Of a DNA stretch of 64,000 nt, positions 24,190-35,860 are shown one piece after another. Positions within the stretch are counted from its first letter, which is position 1, and every line of letters starts with the position of its first letter. This DNA comes from Craterostigma plantagineum (lineage: Eukaryota; Streptophyta; Magnoliopsida; Lamiales; Linderniaceae), in assembly GCA_027422505.1 (NCBI GenBank), contig JAPQWV010000018.1, positions 16,820,001-16,884,000 on the forward strand, in the 5' to 3' direction. The position numbers and the translations under genes are program-made. The notes under the pieces were generated by a model, which was not told the DNA's origin, did not search any database, and saw nothing but the letters and a program-made list of their open reading frames with translations.

Positions 24190-25740
24190 CAAACGAGGGC
24201 AAACTCGTCCAAGCGTGGTAGCTGAGCGCCTTGGACAGAATCTTCGAGCCCGATAGTCCAATCAACTTAGGCGACGAATCGAGGAAGATAAAGAAAATCC
24301 CTCACATCCTAAAACCCAGTTTCTCAAGCATCAAATCTGCGTAATAGACGAAGCGACGAAAGGCATTTTTGGCATGCATGGGAAGGTTAGAATCAAGTTT
24401 TTTTATAACCCTTCGTCCACTGATTATTCTTTGAGTTTGTCATGTAAGATTTTCTTGAGCGTCGAGGATCATGAGAAGGTTCGCAGGCTCGCCGAGCCAT
24501 TCGAATTGTTGGCTTCGGGATTCCCCGTGAATTTCCTGGCAACCAAATTCAACCGAGCTTTGAAAGGCTTCGGAGGTATTAAGGAGGGAGCTTAGTTCTG
24601 TAGTGAGGCAAAGAAGGTTAGACTTGGACGAAGGGAAGTCGTCAGCGAATCAAGATTCAAGACATGCTGTCTGAAATGATAGTAGCAAAAGATGGGGACG
24701 AAAAGCTGTTTAGGGACGACTCGGATATCGCTAATAAAATCATGGGCTTTATCACGGCGAGTAGCATTGTGTGTTACCTTACGGAGTTCCCCGAGGCGTA
24801 CGAGAGAGTCTATCATGGTAAACACCGTTGGACGTAGAATATATGTTGAATCATCGCTTCGTCTAATAGTTTAAGTTTGAACGGAGTATATTTATTTTTA
24901 ATTTATATGTTTCATTTCAATATACACTTGACATTTTAGGCTGATGTTCTTTCTTATCGAGATTTACACAGAAATTTTTATTTAGTGGTGGACATGAGGA
25001 TTCGTTTAAGTCCTTGGTACCTGAGTTCTGATACCATACGTAGTTTATTTCTTTCTTCTATAGCCTTACGTGCCGAATTTTTGTTTAATGGTTGGTCGTG
25101 AAAATTTTTACACAATACATCTTTGGTCACTGAGAACTCTGATACCATGTTGAATAACCAATTCACCTAGAAGCTTAATATTTAAGGAAGCGTATCATAT
25201 TTTAATTATATAAATATATATAGTTCCAACATTACGTAAGTACTGATTGTACGGCACTTGTATATACATATATAATGATATGTGTGATTGCTCATTATGC
25301 GCCGCAGAACAAATGGAAATTGCAAGCTCGAATGGGGCCGACGAAACCATTGTCAATTTCGAATATGAGGGTTTCCAAAGGGGTATAAAGTATAAAAAAC
25401 CCTAGAAATGTTAGAATATTCGATATAGATAGTTATATATTTTCTTGAATTCGAACGCTCAGATGAGTTATACATTGCGGTTTTGCTTTGGAGCGTCTAC
25501 ACGCCAACTTCAACGCGAATTACTTTTCCGAGCCCCGAAAGTTTTACCCGTCGAGATTCGAAGGATGTGGGCCCGACCCGTATACGTTCGTTCCGTTCAG
25601 CAGAGGCCCGAGAATGTGTGGTGGTAGAGAGTATGCTCGGGTCGAAATACTTGTGTTCATGAACCATTTGGTGAAGAGATTCAAGTGGGATAATGTAGTG
25701 CCCATTTCCTTTTTCCGTATCTGCGCAGCTATTACATTTT

Positions 25741-27775
25741 TCCCATAAAATTTTTCGCTTTTCTTTTCCTTTCATAACCATTCCTTTGAACATAAACGGT
25801 GGCATACATCCATCTATTCACTTTCACATATAGTGTACATATACGTACACAACATTATTATTTTATCATCATATAAAAATTTGCTAATATTCCTTAAACT
25901 ATACGCAAACTATAAACTATGGGGAGTAGGATGAGAACGTAGCCGACCAAACTTGAACATGCTTTTGTATGCAGATGCGTTTGTCGCCTGTTAGATATCT
26001 ACATTACTGTGAAACAACTATTCAGAGTATGATAGCAACATGTTAATCATTAACAAATAGCACGATAACAAGTACTCATGCCATTTCTATACGTAGCGTA
26101 AAGTTCCAATCATATACCTCGTCACGTAGCCATTTCTTATAAGTACCGTAAACCGTTCAGTCATATATCCCACACGTAACCATTTCATATAACCATTGTA
26201 TATGATCCTCAGATCAACCCATTTCTATATGCCCATTTATTTTGATACTCCCGTTGAAGACTGGCTAGACTCGTACTTTAGGCCCGGTCGACGCCCATGC
26301 ATGGGACTCTGTAACCAATTCTGTAATCCCCCGATTTGTAGGGACACATGTGTGCGTGTACAAGACTCTGTCATCCCCCGATTTGTAGGGGTGTAAACAT
26401 ATATTTCCCCCGATTTGTAGGGAAGTATGCCGTAGCATCCGTATCATCCGATGTCATAGGAGTCATAACGCTTTCTCCGTTCATTATTACATGTATGCAA
26501 ATGCTATTCCCATATCCATATTTCACATATCTCATAATCTATCAAAACACCTTTGTCACATAAGAGCACATTATGACACATAAGCTCAATCGATTCATAT
26601 AGCATGTATCTCATAAAATCAATCAGTCACAGTTAGCAGATAAGAGCATATTGCGGAATATAAACCTGATTAGTTCATATATCATAAAATCATCAATCAA
26701 TTAATTCATAGAAAGCACATAAGCACATAAGACACATAAATACATGTTGCATATCATACTCACAGGTTTGGCTTATTTTCCCGTTTGCTTATTAGACCTT
26801 GTCTTTGTCTTTATCGGAATCCTGACCTATAGAATTTATTACATTTGGTAAGTATAGGATCCTTAATATGATGCATGTGCCGTGATATGCATAATTAGAT
26901 CCCTTTCAATAATTTTTACTATTGTGAAAAATTATTTCCGAGAGTTTCTTTTGAAATTTCCTTTCGAACATCGTTCACTCTAAAATAAATTTTAACTCGT
27001 GAGAACCTTACACTTCGGGAAATCCTTAGAATTCGCAATGTCAGTTTCAGTTCGTGAAATCATCTCAATTCGTAGAACCTTACTCGACCCGTGAAAGCTC
27101 ACACTTCAAGAAATCCTTTAGGATTCGCGAAGTCAATTTTAGCCCGCGAAAGCATTCGCGGCCCGACCTTTCTCTCTCAATTTGAAAATCGTTCGGCCTG
27201 CGAAAAGATTTGGCCCGCGATAAGTGTTTTGGGAAACTATTTACGAAGGCTTTTGCGAAACCAACCATACGAAATTTCTTTCGAAAATCCTTTAAAACCC
27301 AACAAACTTAACCTTTCAAAAATCCCTAAGAATCATGAATAGCTAAAATTATAAAACTTGTATAATTAAAATCTTCATCGAAATTTAATATAAATACGGA
27401 AAACATTATACCTAAAAACACATTTCTCTTTCGAAAATCTAAAAAGTTCGATCAAACCATAAAATTCTCGAAAACATCAGGAACATTCCAAAATCTTCAT
27501 AAAATACCAATACATATTAATACCAAAATCCTTGAATTTCTTCATACAGAAATAATTCTTAAAACCCTAATATATGTATCGAAACTTAAGTTTCACAAAA
27601 ACTCAAATATTAAACCTTGAAACTCTTAACCTTTTAGATACTATGAATATTTAACTATCGAACACATTCTATCCCAAAATACTGAAATTCGCTTAGCCAT
27701 ATTTTCTTTAAAGCTTCGAACTTCTTCCAAACCCTAATATGATCCAACGTCAAAAGTCATTCCAATAAGCATATA
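25741..27775. other. AT-rich unassigned sequence left of the Athila element
   Basis: No gene is recognised. It contains three copies of a CCCCCGATTTGTAGGG motif (26329-26422) and, near 27000-27300, many TTCGCGAAA/CCCGCGAAA-like short words. It may be remains of an older transposon into which the Athila element inserted. The same AT-rich character resumes at 41924. Confidence 0.35.
26329..26422 (+). repeat. Three copies of CCCCCGATTTGTAGGG
   Basis: The 16-base motif occurs at about 26329, 26374 and 26406 with irregular spacing (about 45 and 32 bp). The motif begins CCC and ends GGG. Confidence 0.8.
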
Positions 27776-27975
27776 TGATAAACGTATATTAATACGTTTA
27801 TTGTTATGTTTATTTGGGTTATAATAGGAAACTTTTGATCATTCCATGCATTTATTGGCTCTATTTACACTCATTTAAATATTGTAGGACCTTCGAATGA
27901 TTATCGAGAAAAGAGGAACGAAAACGAGGCGAAAACGACGCGAAAACGGCAAAGTTTGAAGCTGCCAGTAACAAG

Positions 27976-28430
27976 TCACGGCCGTGAACGGTCTTGCAAG
28001 AGGCCGTGAACGAGGGCAGTAAGCTCAAGAAGAAAAGTTCCAACAGTCACGGCCGTGAATCACTTTGCACAAGGCCGTGAACGTGGGCAGAGAGCTCAAG
28101 ATCCAGTGTCGCGGCCGTGAACGATCATGTAAGAAGCCGTGAACATGGACAGAGAGTTTTAAGGAACGCGTCACGGCCGTGAATACTCATGTCAAAGGCC
28201 GTGATTCGCGGCAGAGACAGAGCAAACGCTATGCTATTCACTGTCACGGCCGTGAACCTGTATGCAAGAGGCCGTGACCCTCTCCAGAGAGTCAATATTT
28301 AGGGTTTAAGCCGCCGTCACGGCCGTGAAGATCGGTGCACGAGGCCGTGACTCGTGCCAGGAAGTCAAGAAATAGGGTTTTTAGCCGCCTTCACGGCCGT
28401 GAAGGCCCGTTAAGAGGCCGTGAACATGCC
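27976..28430 (+). repeat. Seven-unit palindrome array in U3 of the 5' LTR
   Basis: Seven units of about 63-74 bp each carry the 12-bp palindrome TCACGGCCGTGA, then about 12 variable bases, AGGCCGTGA and often GGCAGAGAG. They start near 27978, 28041, 28110, 28168, 28242, 28316 and 28390. The third unit has TCGCGGCCGTGA. The array ends about 30 bp before the TATA-like box. The same array is in the 3' LTR (about 40450-40905). Confidence 0.92.
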
Positions 28431-28460
28431 TAATTTCAGGGTTTTAGCCCATTTTCGAAG

Positions 28461-28469
28461 CATAAAAGG
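28461..28469 (+). promoter_or_regulatory. TATA-like box of the Athila LTR
   Basis: CATAAAAGG follows the palindrome array. Transcription would start about 30 bp further on, making the palindrome array U3 and the hairpin region the RNA leader. The copy in the 3' LTR is at about 40936. The start site is inferred. Confidence 0.5.
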
Positions 28470-28878
28470 AGGGCTTCCCTTAGAACAAAAAAACAACTTG
28501 ATAGAGACGAAAATTGAGAGAAAAGGAAGAAGGAAGAACACTAGAAGCAGTCCCGTGATTCGGAGAAGCTCAAGGGGCGATCCAGCAACGAAGCTACGCT
28601 CATACGATCGAGGAACGAGAGCTCCACCTCGGAAACGCCATATTCACTTCTTAGGGAAGTTTTTATGAGTTCTCTATCCTCGTTTTCCTTAAATCTCGTT
28701 GTTGTGACGTTCAATATGAGTAGCTAATCTTTTTGTGTGTTTGGGAATAGATGAACGTTGGGTGATGTTGTAGTTAAGGCGTAGGATAATCGTGAACACG
28801 TGTATTCGACTATTTATCGTTCTATGATGTTGTTTCTTCGTATCAATATGTCTATGTGTTGATATGCATGTGGGGTAT

Positions 28879-29032
28879 ATCGTTTAGGGCGACAGCTAAA
28901 TAACGATTAGGCCATTCGTAGACGTTAGGATTCGAGTATAGGGCGACAGCAAATACTCGATCCTCGCCGTCTAGTAATCGCTGAATTTAGATCCCCACGA
29001 ACGTTTAGGGCGACAGCAAATCCGTGAGTGGG
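28879..29032 (+). other. Three AGGGCGACAGC hairpins in the Athila LTR leader
   Basis: The invariant string AGGGCGACAGC is at 28886-28896, 28940-28950 and 29007-29017. The arms are ATCGTT/AACGAT (28879-28907), TCGAGTAT/ATACTCGA extended by GGA/TCC (28928-28963), and CCCAC..CG/CG..GTGGG (28994-29032). They lie about 400-550 nt downstream of the inferred start site, inside the RNA leader, and recur in the 3' LTR. Confidence 0.78.
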
Positions 29033-29448
29033 TAGGAAATTATTGCGAGTTAGTCGATAATCACGTAGGAGCGATATTCCGTAAGCCTTAGCCAACAAAA
29101 CTCAGCGGGATTCGAATCCCGGACACATATTTGTCATCTTAAGTCACTCTTATTACTTCTAGTTGTGTTCCTTAGTCTTTCGATCCTTTAAATTGCTCTG
29201 TTAAGTTAGTTCGTAATATAAACAAATCCTGTTATTTTATTTAGGTTAAATATCGAGTCGATAGGTTAATACTAGTACTTAATTTATTCCTCGTGTTCGA
29301 TACTCGGATATTCGCTATAGCTATATTACAAACGATAGGTACACTGCCTATCGCGCGTGATTCTCGTTATAATATATTCGTTTTAATTATTACTTGACGT
29401 ACTCGCACGATCTTTTTATTTAAACACACACGCAAGCGATCAAGTTTT

Positions 29449-29466
29449 TGGCGCCGTTGCCGGGGA
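29449..29466 (+). other. Primer binding site (tRNA-Asp type)
   Basis: TGGCGCCGTTGCCGGGGA lies six bases inside the 5' LTR and matches the tRNA-Asp-complementary primer site known from Athila elements. Confidence 0.85.
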
Positions 29467-29651
29467 GTAGATTGATATTAGGAACACCGTAGTTCGGTAA
29501 TTTAGCCATTTTATTTTACATTTTCTCAGTTTGTCGCTAATTGCGTTATTTGTTTCCTACGTCATTATTAGTCTTGTTACCTTTTCGACGTATTTATCTA
29601 GTTCTTCGCTAAATTTCGCTTTCACTCATTGAAGGTACTGTTTGACAGTGG

Positions 29652-32600
29652 ATGACCCGAAGCCACCCATCAGGTCCCATTGTTGAAGGAGATCCAGATT
29701 TCGAGCGAAAGTTACGAAGGCAGCTTAGATATACTTCAGAAGGTACGGCTAGTAATTATCAGGAAGCGCTGGTTAGCTACTCGGAGGACAACTCTCAGGA
29801 GTCGGCAGACAATTCTCGAACAGAGACGTCCAAAGACAATCGAGAGACAGAAGTCGAGATGGCTGAACGCAGAGTACCGGTCCACCAGGACCAAGAAGAG
29901 GAACAATCTCTACAAGACTTACTCAAGAGCGCCTCCCTCGGCGGAACTGAATCGGCAATCGTTATTCCACCGATCGAGAATAATAATTTCGAGCTGAAGC
30001 ATGCTTGGCTTCAGATGATCTTTCAGACGGCCCAATTTGAGGGGAACCCTGATGATGATCCATACTCCCACCTGAAGGCTTTCCTGACAGTAACAGACAC
30101 CATTAAGATTAATGGGGTCCCGAGTGATGCGATTAAACTAATGTTGTTTCCATTCTCACTCAAGTACAGGGCAAAGGATTGGTTGGAGATGCTACCGCCC
30201 AGATCAATCACTACGTGGGAAGAGCTGCGAGCAGCATTCATCGGCCATTACTTCCCATTGTCAAAGGTATTACGATTGAAGACGGAGATCTCTCTGTTTC
30301 ACCAGAAGGATTCAGAGAATCTTTATGAGGTGTGGGAGAGGTACAAGTCACTGTTGAAGAAATGCCTACAACACGGGATGTCGAAGGCCGCCATGATAAA
30401 TCGATTTCACGAGGGCCTCAATGACCAAACCGTTCATATGCTAGACGGAGCCGCGGGAGGAGGTCTCGTGAAGCTCAATGCCACAGACGCCTGGAATCTT
30501 ATCGAAGACTACTCAAGGAATAGCTTCATGAGAGGAAATACGAGGATAAAGACTCCAGGAGTGTTTGGGGTGAGCGAGGAGACTGCTACACACGCCAAGA
30601 TTGAGGCGTTGCAACAGCAGATTGCAACCACCAATTCCCAGCTCCAGACAGTGATCAACACACTACTCCCAAAGGCCGGGCAAACACAACCAATACATGC
30701 CGTGATGACAAGCCCATCGCCTCAGAAGCCATATACACCACAATGCGAGATTTGTGGTGCAGCTCATGAGACCTCAGAGTGTCAAGTCGGACAATCACTG
30801 GAACACGTGGACTATATGGGGAATTACCAAGGCCAGCGAAGTTTTCAACCTCGCGCGCATCCAAATCTATCATATGGGAACCAAAACCACAACGCCCAAG
30901 GACCACCAGGATTCCAACCTAGATCTTCTGGTTTCCAAGGAGGAACATCACGTCCGTATCAGAATACATCTACAGGGTCGGGGTCCGACGACATTAGGGA
31001 AATGAAGGATATGATGAAGACGCTCATCACCAATTTCAGCAACACCACACAAGCCCACGAGAGTCGGATGAATAAGATGGAGGAGTACATAGAAGTACGT
31101 GCCCAGAATACCGACGCTTCTATTAAGAAATTGGAGCAGCAAGTGGGCCAAATGGCGAAGCAATTGGCTGAGCGAACTCAGGGATCACTCCCAAGTTATA
31201 CCGAACCAAATCCCAAGGAGTATTGCAAGGCAGTCACCCTGAGAAACGGAAGAGAGTTGCAAGAGGTACCTCCCAAGAAGAAATCAAATGATAAAGCTGA
31301 GGTCGAGGTCCACGACGAGCCAGAAATGGAGATGGGCAAAGGCAGCAATGTTGAGAAAGATGAAGCTGAAAAGGAAAACGCCGAAGCTGAGAAGAAGAAG
31401 GTTGAGCCTGAGAAAGAAAAGGCGAAGGAGATCGAGCGGCCACCGGTGAAGCCATACCAGCCAAAAATTCCTTACCCAGCCCGACTAAAGAAGGATAAAG
31501 ACGAGGCACAATTTGGTAAATTTATGAGTATGTGTAAGGAATTGCATATTAACCTACCTTTTGTTGAAGCTATTACGCAGATGCCTAGCTTCGCTAAGTT
31601 CTTGAAGGACCTACTGACGAACAGAAGGAAGCTCGAACATGTCTCCACCATATGCCTGCGAGGAGAGTGCTCGGCGATACTCCAAAGCAAGATCCCTAAG
31701 AAGCTTAAGGACCCAGGGAGTTTTACTATTCCCTGTCTTATAGGAGACTTAGTTGTTGAGCGTGCATTAGCTGACCTAGGTGCTAGCATTAATTTAATGC
31801 CATATTCAATGTTTAAGCGCTTAGGATTAGGTGAGCCACGACCCACTAGGATGAGCTTGCAGTTAGCCGATAGATCATTGAAGTATCCTCGAGGTGTTAT
31901 CGAGGACGTTTTAGTTAAAGTGGACAAGTTCGTAATTCCTGCTGATTTCGTTATTTTAGACATGGAGGAGGATGATAATGTCCCGTTGATATTAGGCAGA
32001 CCGTTCCTAGCCACAGGAGAAACCATGATAGACGTTAGGAATGGTACATTGACGTTGACAGTAGATGGAGAAAAGGTTACATTTAGTATGGCAGATTCGA
32101 TGAAAAAGAGTAATGAGCAAGACGATAAATGCTATTTTTTAGACGTGTTTGAGCATAATTTTCTCTTTTCTGTGCAAGGTCTGTCACAGGTCGGCGACCA
32201 GGACATGCATGCACTTATGGCAATCGACGAGTGTGGGGAGGAGGTCGACCAGCCTATCATAGCCATCGACGAGAGCAGCGAAGAGGACAAAGAAAAGAGC
32301 TCGGTTGAGGAGCCACCGGTCCTAGAGTTGAAGCCGCTGCCCGACCACCTCGAGTACGCGTTCCTTAGCAGCAATGGAGGGCTACCAGTCATCATCTCGT
32401 CAAGTCTAGACAACGGACAGAAGGGCCAGCTCTTGGATGTGTTGAAAGCACACAAGAAGGCCTTGGCGTGGAAAATATCTGACATAAGGGGTATCAGCCC
32501 GAGCTACTGCACGCATACGATCCTCATGGAGAACGATTTCAAGCCGGTCGCTCAACGCCAAAGGCGGCTCAACCCCAATATGAAGGACGTGGTAAAGAAG

Positions 32601-35231
32601 GAAGTGATCAAACTGCTAGACGCAGGGATGATCTATCCCATTTCAGACAGCGCATGGGTCAGCCCGGTCCAAGTAGTCCCAAAGAAGGGAGGCATGACGG
32701 TCGTCACCAATGACAAGAACGAGCTGATTCCGACGAGGACGGTGACTGGATGGCGCGTCTGCATCGACTACAGGAAGTTGAACGATGCAACTAGAAAGGA
32801 TCATTTTCCTTTACCATTTATTGACCAGATGTTAGAAAAACTCGCCGGTCACTACTGTTTCCTAGATGGTTTGTCAGGTTATCTACAGATCCCCATAGCA
32901 CCCGAGGACCAGGAAAAGACCACGTTCACTTGTCCGTTCGGAACATTCGCGTACCGAAGGATGCCATTTGGCTTATGCAATGCCCCAGCCACCTTCCAGC
33001 GATGCATGATGGCCATATTCGACGAACTGGTAGGTGAGGTAATGGAGGTATTTATGGACGACTTTTCTGTGTTCGGTTCCTCGTTTGATGCATGTTTATC
33101 AAATCTGAAACTCGTACTCGCACGATGCGAGGAAACAAACTTGGCACTTAATTGGGAAAAGTGTCACTTCATGGTTCGAGAGGGTATAGTTCTCGGTCAT
33201 AAGATTTCCTCTAAAGGAATCGAAGTGGACCGAGCTAAGCTAGAGACGATAGAAAAATTGCCCGTTCCCTCGAACGTGAAGTCCATAAGGAGCTTTCTAG
33301 GACATGCGGGGTTTTATCGTAGGTTTATTAAAGATTTTTCGAAGATCGCAAGACCCATGTCTAGGTTGCTAGAAAAAGATGCCCCGTTTGATTTTAATGA
33401 CGAGTGCTTGCATGCTTTCAATTTGCTTAAGGAGCGACTTATCGCAGCACCTATTATGGTCGCCCCTGACTGGGGGCTGCCCTTTGAACTAATGTGCGAT
33501 GCTAGTGATTATGCAGTTGGAGCCGTGTTGGGGCAGCGTAAGGACAACCATTTCAGGCCGATCTACTATGCGAGTAAGACGTTAGACGCAGCCCAAGCCA
33601 ATTATACGACCACCGAAAAGGAGCTGTTGGCTGTCGTGTTTGCTTTCGACAAGTTCAGGTCATATCTTATCCTATCCAAAGTTATCGTTTTTACTGACCA
33701 TTCTGCTCTTAAGTACTTGCTAGCAAAGCCCGATGCCAAGCCACGGCTAATCAGATGGATCCTACTACTGCAAGAGTTCGATATTGAGATTCGGGATAAG
33801 AAGGGTGCGGAGAACCTAGCGGCGGATCACCTCTCTCGACTGGAGGAGTCCGAAATATACCACAAGGACGGAAGGCCAATACAAGATAGGTTCCCAGACG
33901 AGCATCTTTACTCAATACAGGTGGTAAGTGACGACACTCCCTGGTTTGCAGATTACGCTAACTATCTTGTTGCGAGGGTCCTACCAAAGGAGTACACCAG
34001 TCAGCAAAAGAAGAAATTCTTTTCTGATTTGAGGCACTACTTTTGGGAAGACCCATATCTTTTCAGGCGATGTGCAGACCAGGTGATACGACGATGCGTT
34101 ACCACTCCAGAAACGACACAGATCCTGAGGCACTGCCACAATGGACCGACCGGAGGACACTACGCAGCCAACAGAACCGCTCAGAAGGTGTTGGAAAGCG
34201 GATTCTACTGGCCCACGATATTCAAGGACGCCCAAAGGTACGTTGACACTTGTGATCAGTGTCAGCGCGCAGGTACTCTCTCGAAACGCGATGAAATGCC
34301 CCAGAACTTCATCCTAGTTTGTGAAATTTTCGACGTTTGGGGTATAGATTTTATGGGACCATTCCCTAGCTCGTACAATAATAAGTACATCCTAGTTGCG
34401 GTCGATTATGTGTCTAAATGGGCCGAGGCGCAAGCCTTAACCACGAACGACGCTAGGGTAGTCGTTAGATTTCTTCGAGCATTGTTTTCACGTTTTGGGG
34501 CGCCTAGGTGCATTATTAGTGATAGGGGTACACATTTCTGTAACACCCAGTTTGCACGCACGTTAGAACGTTATGGTGTTAGACACAGCCTATCCACCCC
34601 ATACCACCCCCAAGCTAGTGGTCAAGTAGAAGTAGTGAACCGTGAATTAAAGCGCATTCTAGAGAAAACAATAGATGGGAATCGACGGGAATGGGCGAAT
34701 AAACTTAACGACGCACTTTGGGCGTATAGGACTGCATATAAGACGCCAATAGGCACTACCCCATATCGACTAGTTTACGGAAAGGCATGTCACCTTCCTG
34801 TTGAACTAGAACATAAAGCCTACTGGGCGATAAAGTCCCTAAACCTCGATTTGGTGCAAGCCGGTGAAAAACGTAAGCTCCAGATCAATGAGGTTGATGA
34901 ATGGCGTTTGTCGGCATACGACAATGCAAAAATGTATAAGGAGCGCTCAAAAGCGTATCACGATAAGAATATCAAGCAACATAGAGAATTTCAAGAGGGG
35001 GATCAAGTCCTCCTTTTCAATTCTCGTCTTAGACTTTTTCCCGGAAAGCTAAGATCCCGTTGGTCTGGACCTTTTACAGTTACTCGTGTTTTTCCCTATG
35101 GTACTGTCGAAATTTCAAATGTTGAGCAGGGAAATTTCAAGGTTAATGGCCATCGACTGAAGCATTACTACGGAGGAGGAGCAGACTCAGGAACAAAGGA
35201 GGTCATGTACCTCGATTTCAAGCTATCATAG
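29652..35231 (+). CDS. Athila-type gag-pol polyprotein
   Basis: A single 1859-codon frame starting [16 protein letters not shown] retrotransposon gag domain occupies roughly residues 115-310. A CX2CX3HX4C knuckle ([13 protein letters not shown]) lies at about 365-377. The aspartic protease is at about 705 with DLGA ([13 protein letters not shown]), common in this lineage. RT runs from about 990, with its catalytic FMDD at about 1133. RNase H has [11 protein letters not shown] at about 1282 and [10 protein letters not shown]. The HHCC integrase zinc finger (GHY..., CDQCQ) lies at about 1500-1540. The integrase core has [19 protein letters not shown] and a Glu near 1660. gag and pol are in one frame with no stop between them. 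It ends at the TAG at 35229. Confidence 0.96.
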   Translation: MTRSHPSGPIVEGDPDFERKLRRQLRYTSEGTASNYQEALVSYSEDNSQESADNSRTETSKDNRETEVEMAERRVPVHQDQEEEQSLQDLLKSASLGGTESAIVIPPIENNNFELKHAWLQMIFQTAQFEGNPDDDPYSHLKAFLTVTDTIKINGVPSDAIKLMLFPFSLKYRAKDWLEMLPPRSITTWEELRAAFIGHYFPLSKVLRLKTEISLFHQKDSENLYEVWERYKSLLKKCLQHGMSKAAMINRFHEGLNDQTVHMLDGAAGGGLVKLNATDAWNLIEDYSRNSFMRGNTRIKTPGVFGVSEETATHAKIEALQQQIATTNSQLQTVINTLLPKAGQTQPIHAVMTSPSPQKPYTPQCEICGAAHETSECQVGQSLEHVDYMGNYQGQRSFQPRAHPNLSYGNQNHNAQGPPGFQPRSSGFQGGTSRPYQNTSTGSGSDDIREMKDMMKTLITNFSNTTQAHESRMNKMEEYIEVRAQNTDASIKKLEQQVGQMAKQLAERTQGSLPSYTEPNPKEYCKAVTLRNGRELQEVPPKKKSNDKAEVEVHDEPEMEMGKGSNVEKDEAEKENAEAEKKKVEPEKEKAKEIERPPVKPYQPKIPYPARLKKDKDEAQFGKFMSMCKELHINLPFVEAITQMPSFAKFLKDLLTNRRKLEHVSTICLRGECSAILQSKIPKKLKDPGSFTIPCLIGDLVVERALADLGASINLMPYSMFKRLGLGEPRPTRMSLQLADRSLKYPRGVIEDVLVKVDKFVIPADFVILDMEEDDNVPLILGRPFLATGETMIDVRNGTLTLTVDGEKVTFSMADSMKKSNEQDDKCYFLDVFEHNFLFSVQGLSQVGDQDMHALMAIDECGEEVDQPIIAIDESSEEDKEKSSVEEPPVLELKPLPDHLEYAFLSSNGGLPVIISSSLDNGQKGQLLDVLKAHKKALAWKISDIRGISPSYCTHTILMENDFKPVAQRQRRLNPNMKDVVKKEVIKLLDAGMIYPISDSAWVSPVQVVPKKGGMTVVTNDKNELIPTRTVTGWRVCIDYRKLNDATRKDHFPLPFIDQMLEKLAGHYCFLDGLSGYLQIPIAPEDQEKTTFTCPFGTFAYRRMPFGLCNAPATFQRCMMAIFDELVGEVMEVFMDDFSVFGSSFDACLSNLKLVLARCEETNLALNWEKCHFMVREGIVLGHKISSKGIEVDRAKLETIEKLPVPSNVKSIRSFLGHAGFYRRFIKDFSKIARPMSRLLEKDAPFDFNDECLHAFNLLKERLIAAPIMVAPDWGLPFELMCDASDYAVGAVLGQRKDNHFRPIYYASKTLDAAQANYTTTEKELLAVVFAFDKFRSYLILSKVIVFTDHSALKYLLAKPDAKPRLIRWILLLQEFDIEIRDKKGAENLAADHLSRLEESEIYHKDGRPIQDRFPDEHLYSIQVVSDDTPWFADYANYLVARVLPKEYTSQQKKKFFSDLRHYFWEDPYLFRRCADQVIRRCVTTPETTQILRHCHNGPTGGHYAANRTAQKVLESGFYWPTIFKDAQRYVDTCDQCQRAGTLSKRDEMPQNFILVCEIFDVWGIDFMGPFPSSYNNKYILVAVDYVSKWAEAQALTTNDARVVVRFLRALFSRFGAPRCIISDRGTHFCNTQFARTLERYGVRHSLSTPYHPQASGQVEVVNRELKRILEKTIDGNRREWANKLNDALWAYRTAYKTPIGTTPYRLVYGKACHLPVELEHKAYWAIKSLNLDLVQAGEKRKLQINEVDEWRLSAYDNAKMYKERSKAYHDKNIKQHREFQEGDQVLLFNSRLRLFPGKLRSRWSGPFTVTRVFPYGTVEISNVEQGNFKVNGHRLKHYYGGGADSGTKEVMYLDFKLS

Positions 35232-35270
35232 AACGAAAAAGGGTACGTCCGGCTCACGACGTTAAAGAAG

Positions 35271-35293
35271 CGCTTCTTGGGAGGCAGCCCAGG
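35271..35293 (+). other. Hairpin just after the gag-pol stop
   Basis: GCGCTTCTTGGGAGGCAGCC followed by CAGG contains a stem TTGGG/CCCAG-like with loop AGGCAG, about 45 nt after the stop. I remember very similar strings after pol in other plant gypsy elements, so it is probably a conserved cis element of unknown role. Confidence 0.5.
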
Positions 35294-35612
35294 TATTTTT
35301 ATTTATGTTTTAAGCATTATAAATTAAAAAAATAATAAAAATAAAATATATATATAATAATATTAATTAATAATCTAAAACTTATATAAATTAAATTAAA
35401 TAAAACAACAATAATAATATTTTAATTAATAATAAGTTTATTACAAATGGGTACAACGCAGAGTCTAGAGACGAGATAGGAACGATAGTTTTACTTCATA
35501 AACGATGGTTACAATACCATTACAACGTGTGAAAGACCAACACAAAAGCAAATTAAAACAGCGAATAACGCAAAAGACAAAACAATAGTTTATTTTGCTT
35601 CATAAGGGCGGG
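35294..35612. other. AT-rich spacer after gag-pol
   Basis: Non-coding, strongly A/T-rich at 35325-35420. I see nothing else in it. The antisense ORF lies to its right, so it would hold that gene's 3' UTR. Confidence 0.4.
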
Positions 35613-35777
35613 TTACACACAAGTGCACCTTGTGATAACCCAACACACGAAAGCAAATAAAACTCCAAACAAGCCCAAAAGAAGAGCAAGGTAGAGTGAT
35701 ACCATATCTAAATTACGACGAACCCTTGCATATTCCTCACTCTCATCCTCACGACCTTGCTGCTGTCCCCAATTCAT
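35613..35777 (-). CDS. Antisense 54-residue small membrane protein inside the Athila element
   Basis: The frame opposite to the element's coding strand starts MNWGQQQGREDESEEYARVR, a charged, hydrophilic N-terminus. A hydrophobic segment of about 22 residues follows (SLYLALLLGLFGVLFAFV then CWVI), and it ends with a cysteine-containing tail, TRCTCV. This predicts a single-span small membrane protein. A TATA box (CCTATAAATAG, minus strand) lies about 90 bp upstream, giving a leader of about 60 nt. I recognise no family. Extra antisense ORFs are known from Tat/Ogre-type gypsy elements, but those I recall are longer. Coding status rests on this layout alone. Confidence 0.5.
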   Translation of the reverse strand: MNWGQQQGREDESEEYARVRRNLDMVSLYLALLLGLFGVLFAFVCWVITRCTCV

Positions 35778-35860
35778 AGTGGCTAGATAACTCTTTCTAA
35801 AATAAGATTGTTAAAGACGTGGATGTATGGTAGATGATGCTATTGTGTTTTTCTACCACT

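Larger units (their letters stand above)
21711..25740 (+). pseudogene. CYP716: CYP716-like cytochrome P450 pseudogene, interrupted by an LTR element
   Basis: CYP716 enzymes are ER-anchored haem monooxygenases, many of which oxidise triterpenes. The first exon starts MAMVVSVFNLFPMPIPL (membrane anchor), then LPPGKCGF. A 1-nt deletion near 21840 moves the frame to FTEESLHFMYDCWRGQLQDF, and it runs on to GNKFLFSN. The LTR element at 22016-24189 then interrupts it. It resumes NEGKLVQAW with a TAG, and FFYNPSSTDYSLSLSC and LASGFPVNFLATKFNRAL follow to about 24830. Exon 2 (EQMEIASS...FEYEGF) is at about 25300-25395. The last exon ([18 protein letters not shown]) is at about 25490-25720 and keeps the haem signature FxxGxRxCxG. 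There are several stops and frameshifts. The exact subfamily is not settled. Confidence 0.87.
27776..29442 (+). repeat. 5' LTR of the Athila-type element
   Basis: A 1667-bp LTR, TGATAAACG...GCGATCA, preceded by the target duplication ATATA (27771-27775). It holds seven TCACGGCCGTGA units, a TATA-like box, three AGGGCGACAGC hairpins and a CGATAGG/CCTATCG hairpin (29333-29353). Confidence 0.96.

Noticed and set aside
27976..28430. Regularly spaced palindromes suggesting a CRISPR-like array
   Set aside because: The sequence is clearly plant nuclear, the units lie in an LTR, the spacers are not unique spacer-like blocks and no cas gene is present.
31472..32026. 184-codon minus-strand frame inside gag-pol
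   Set aside because: It is antisense to the protease region of a well-supported coding frame. It has no promoter and no family match.
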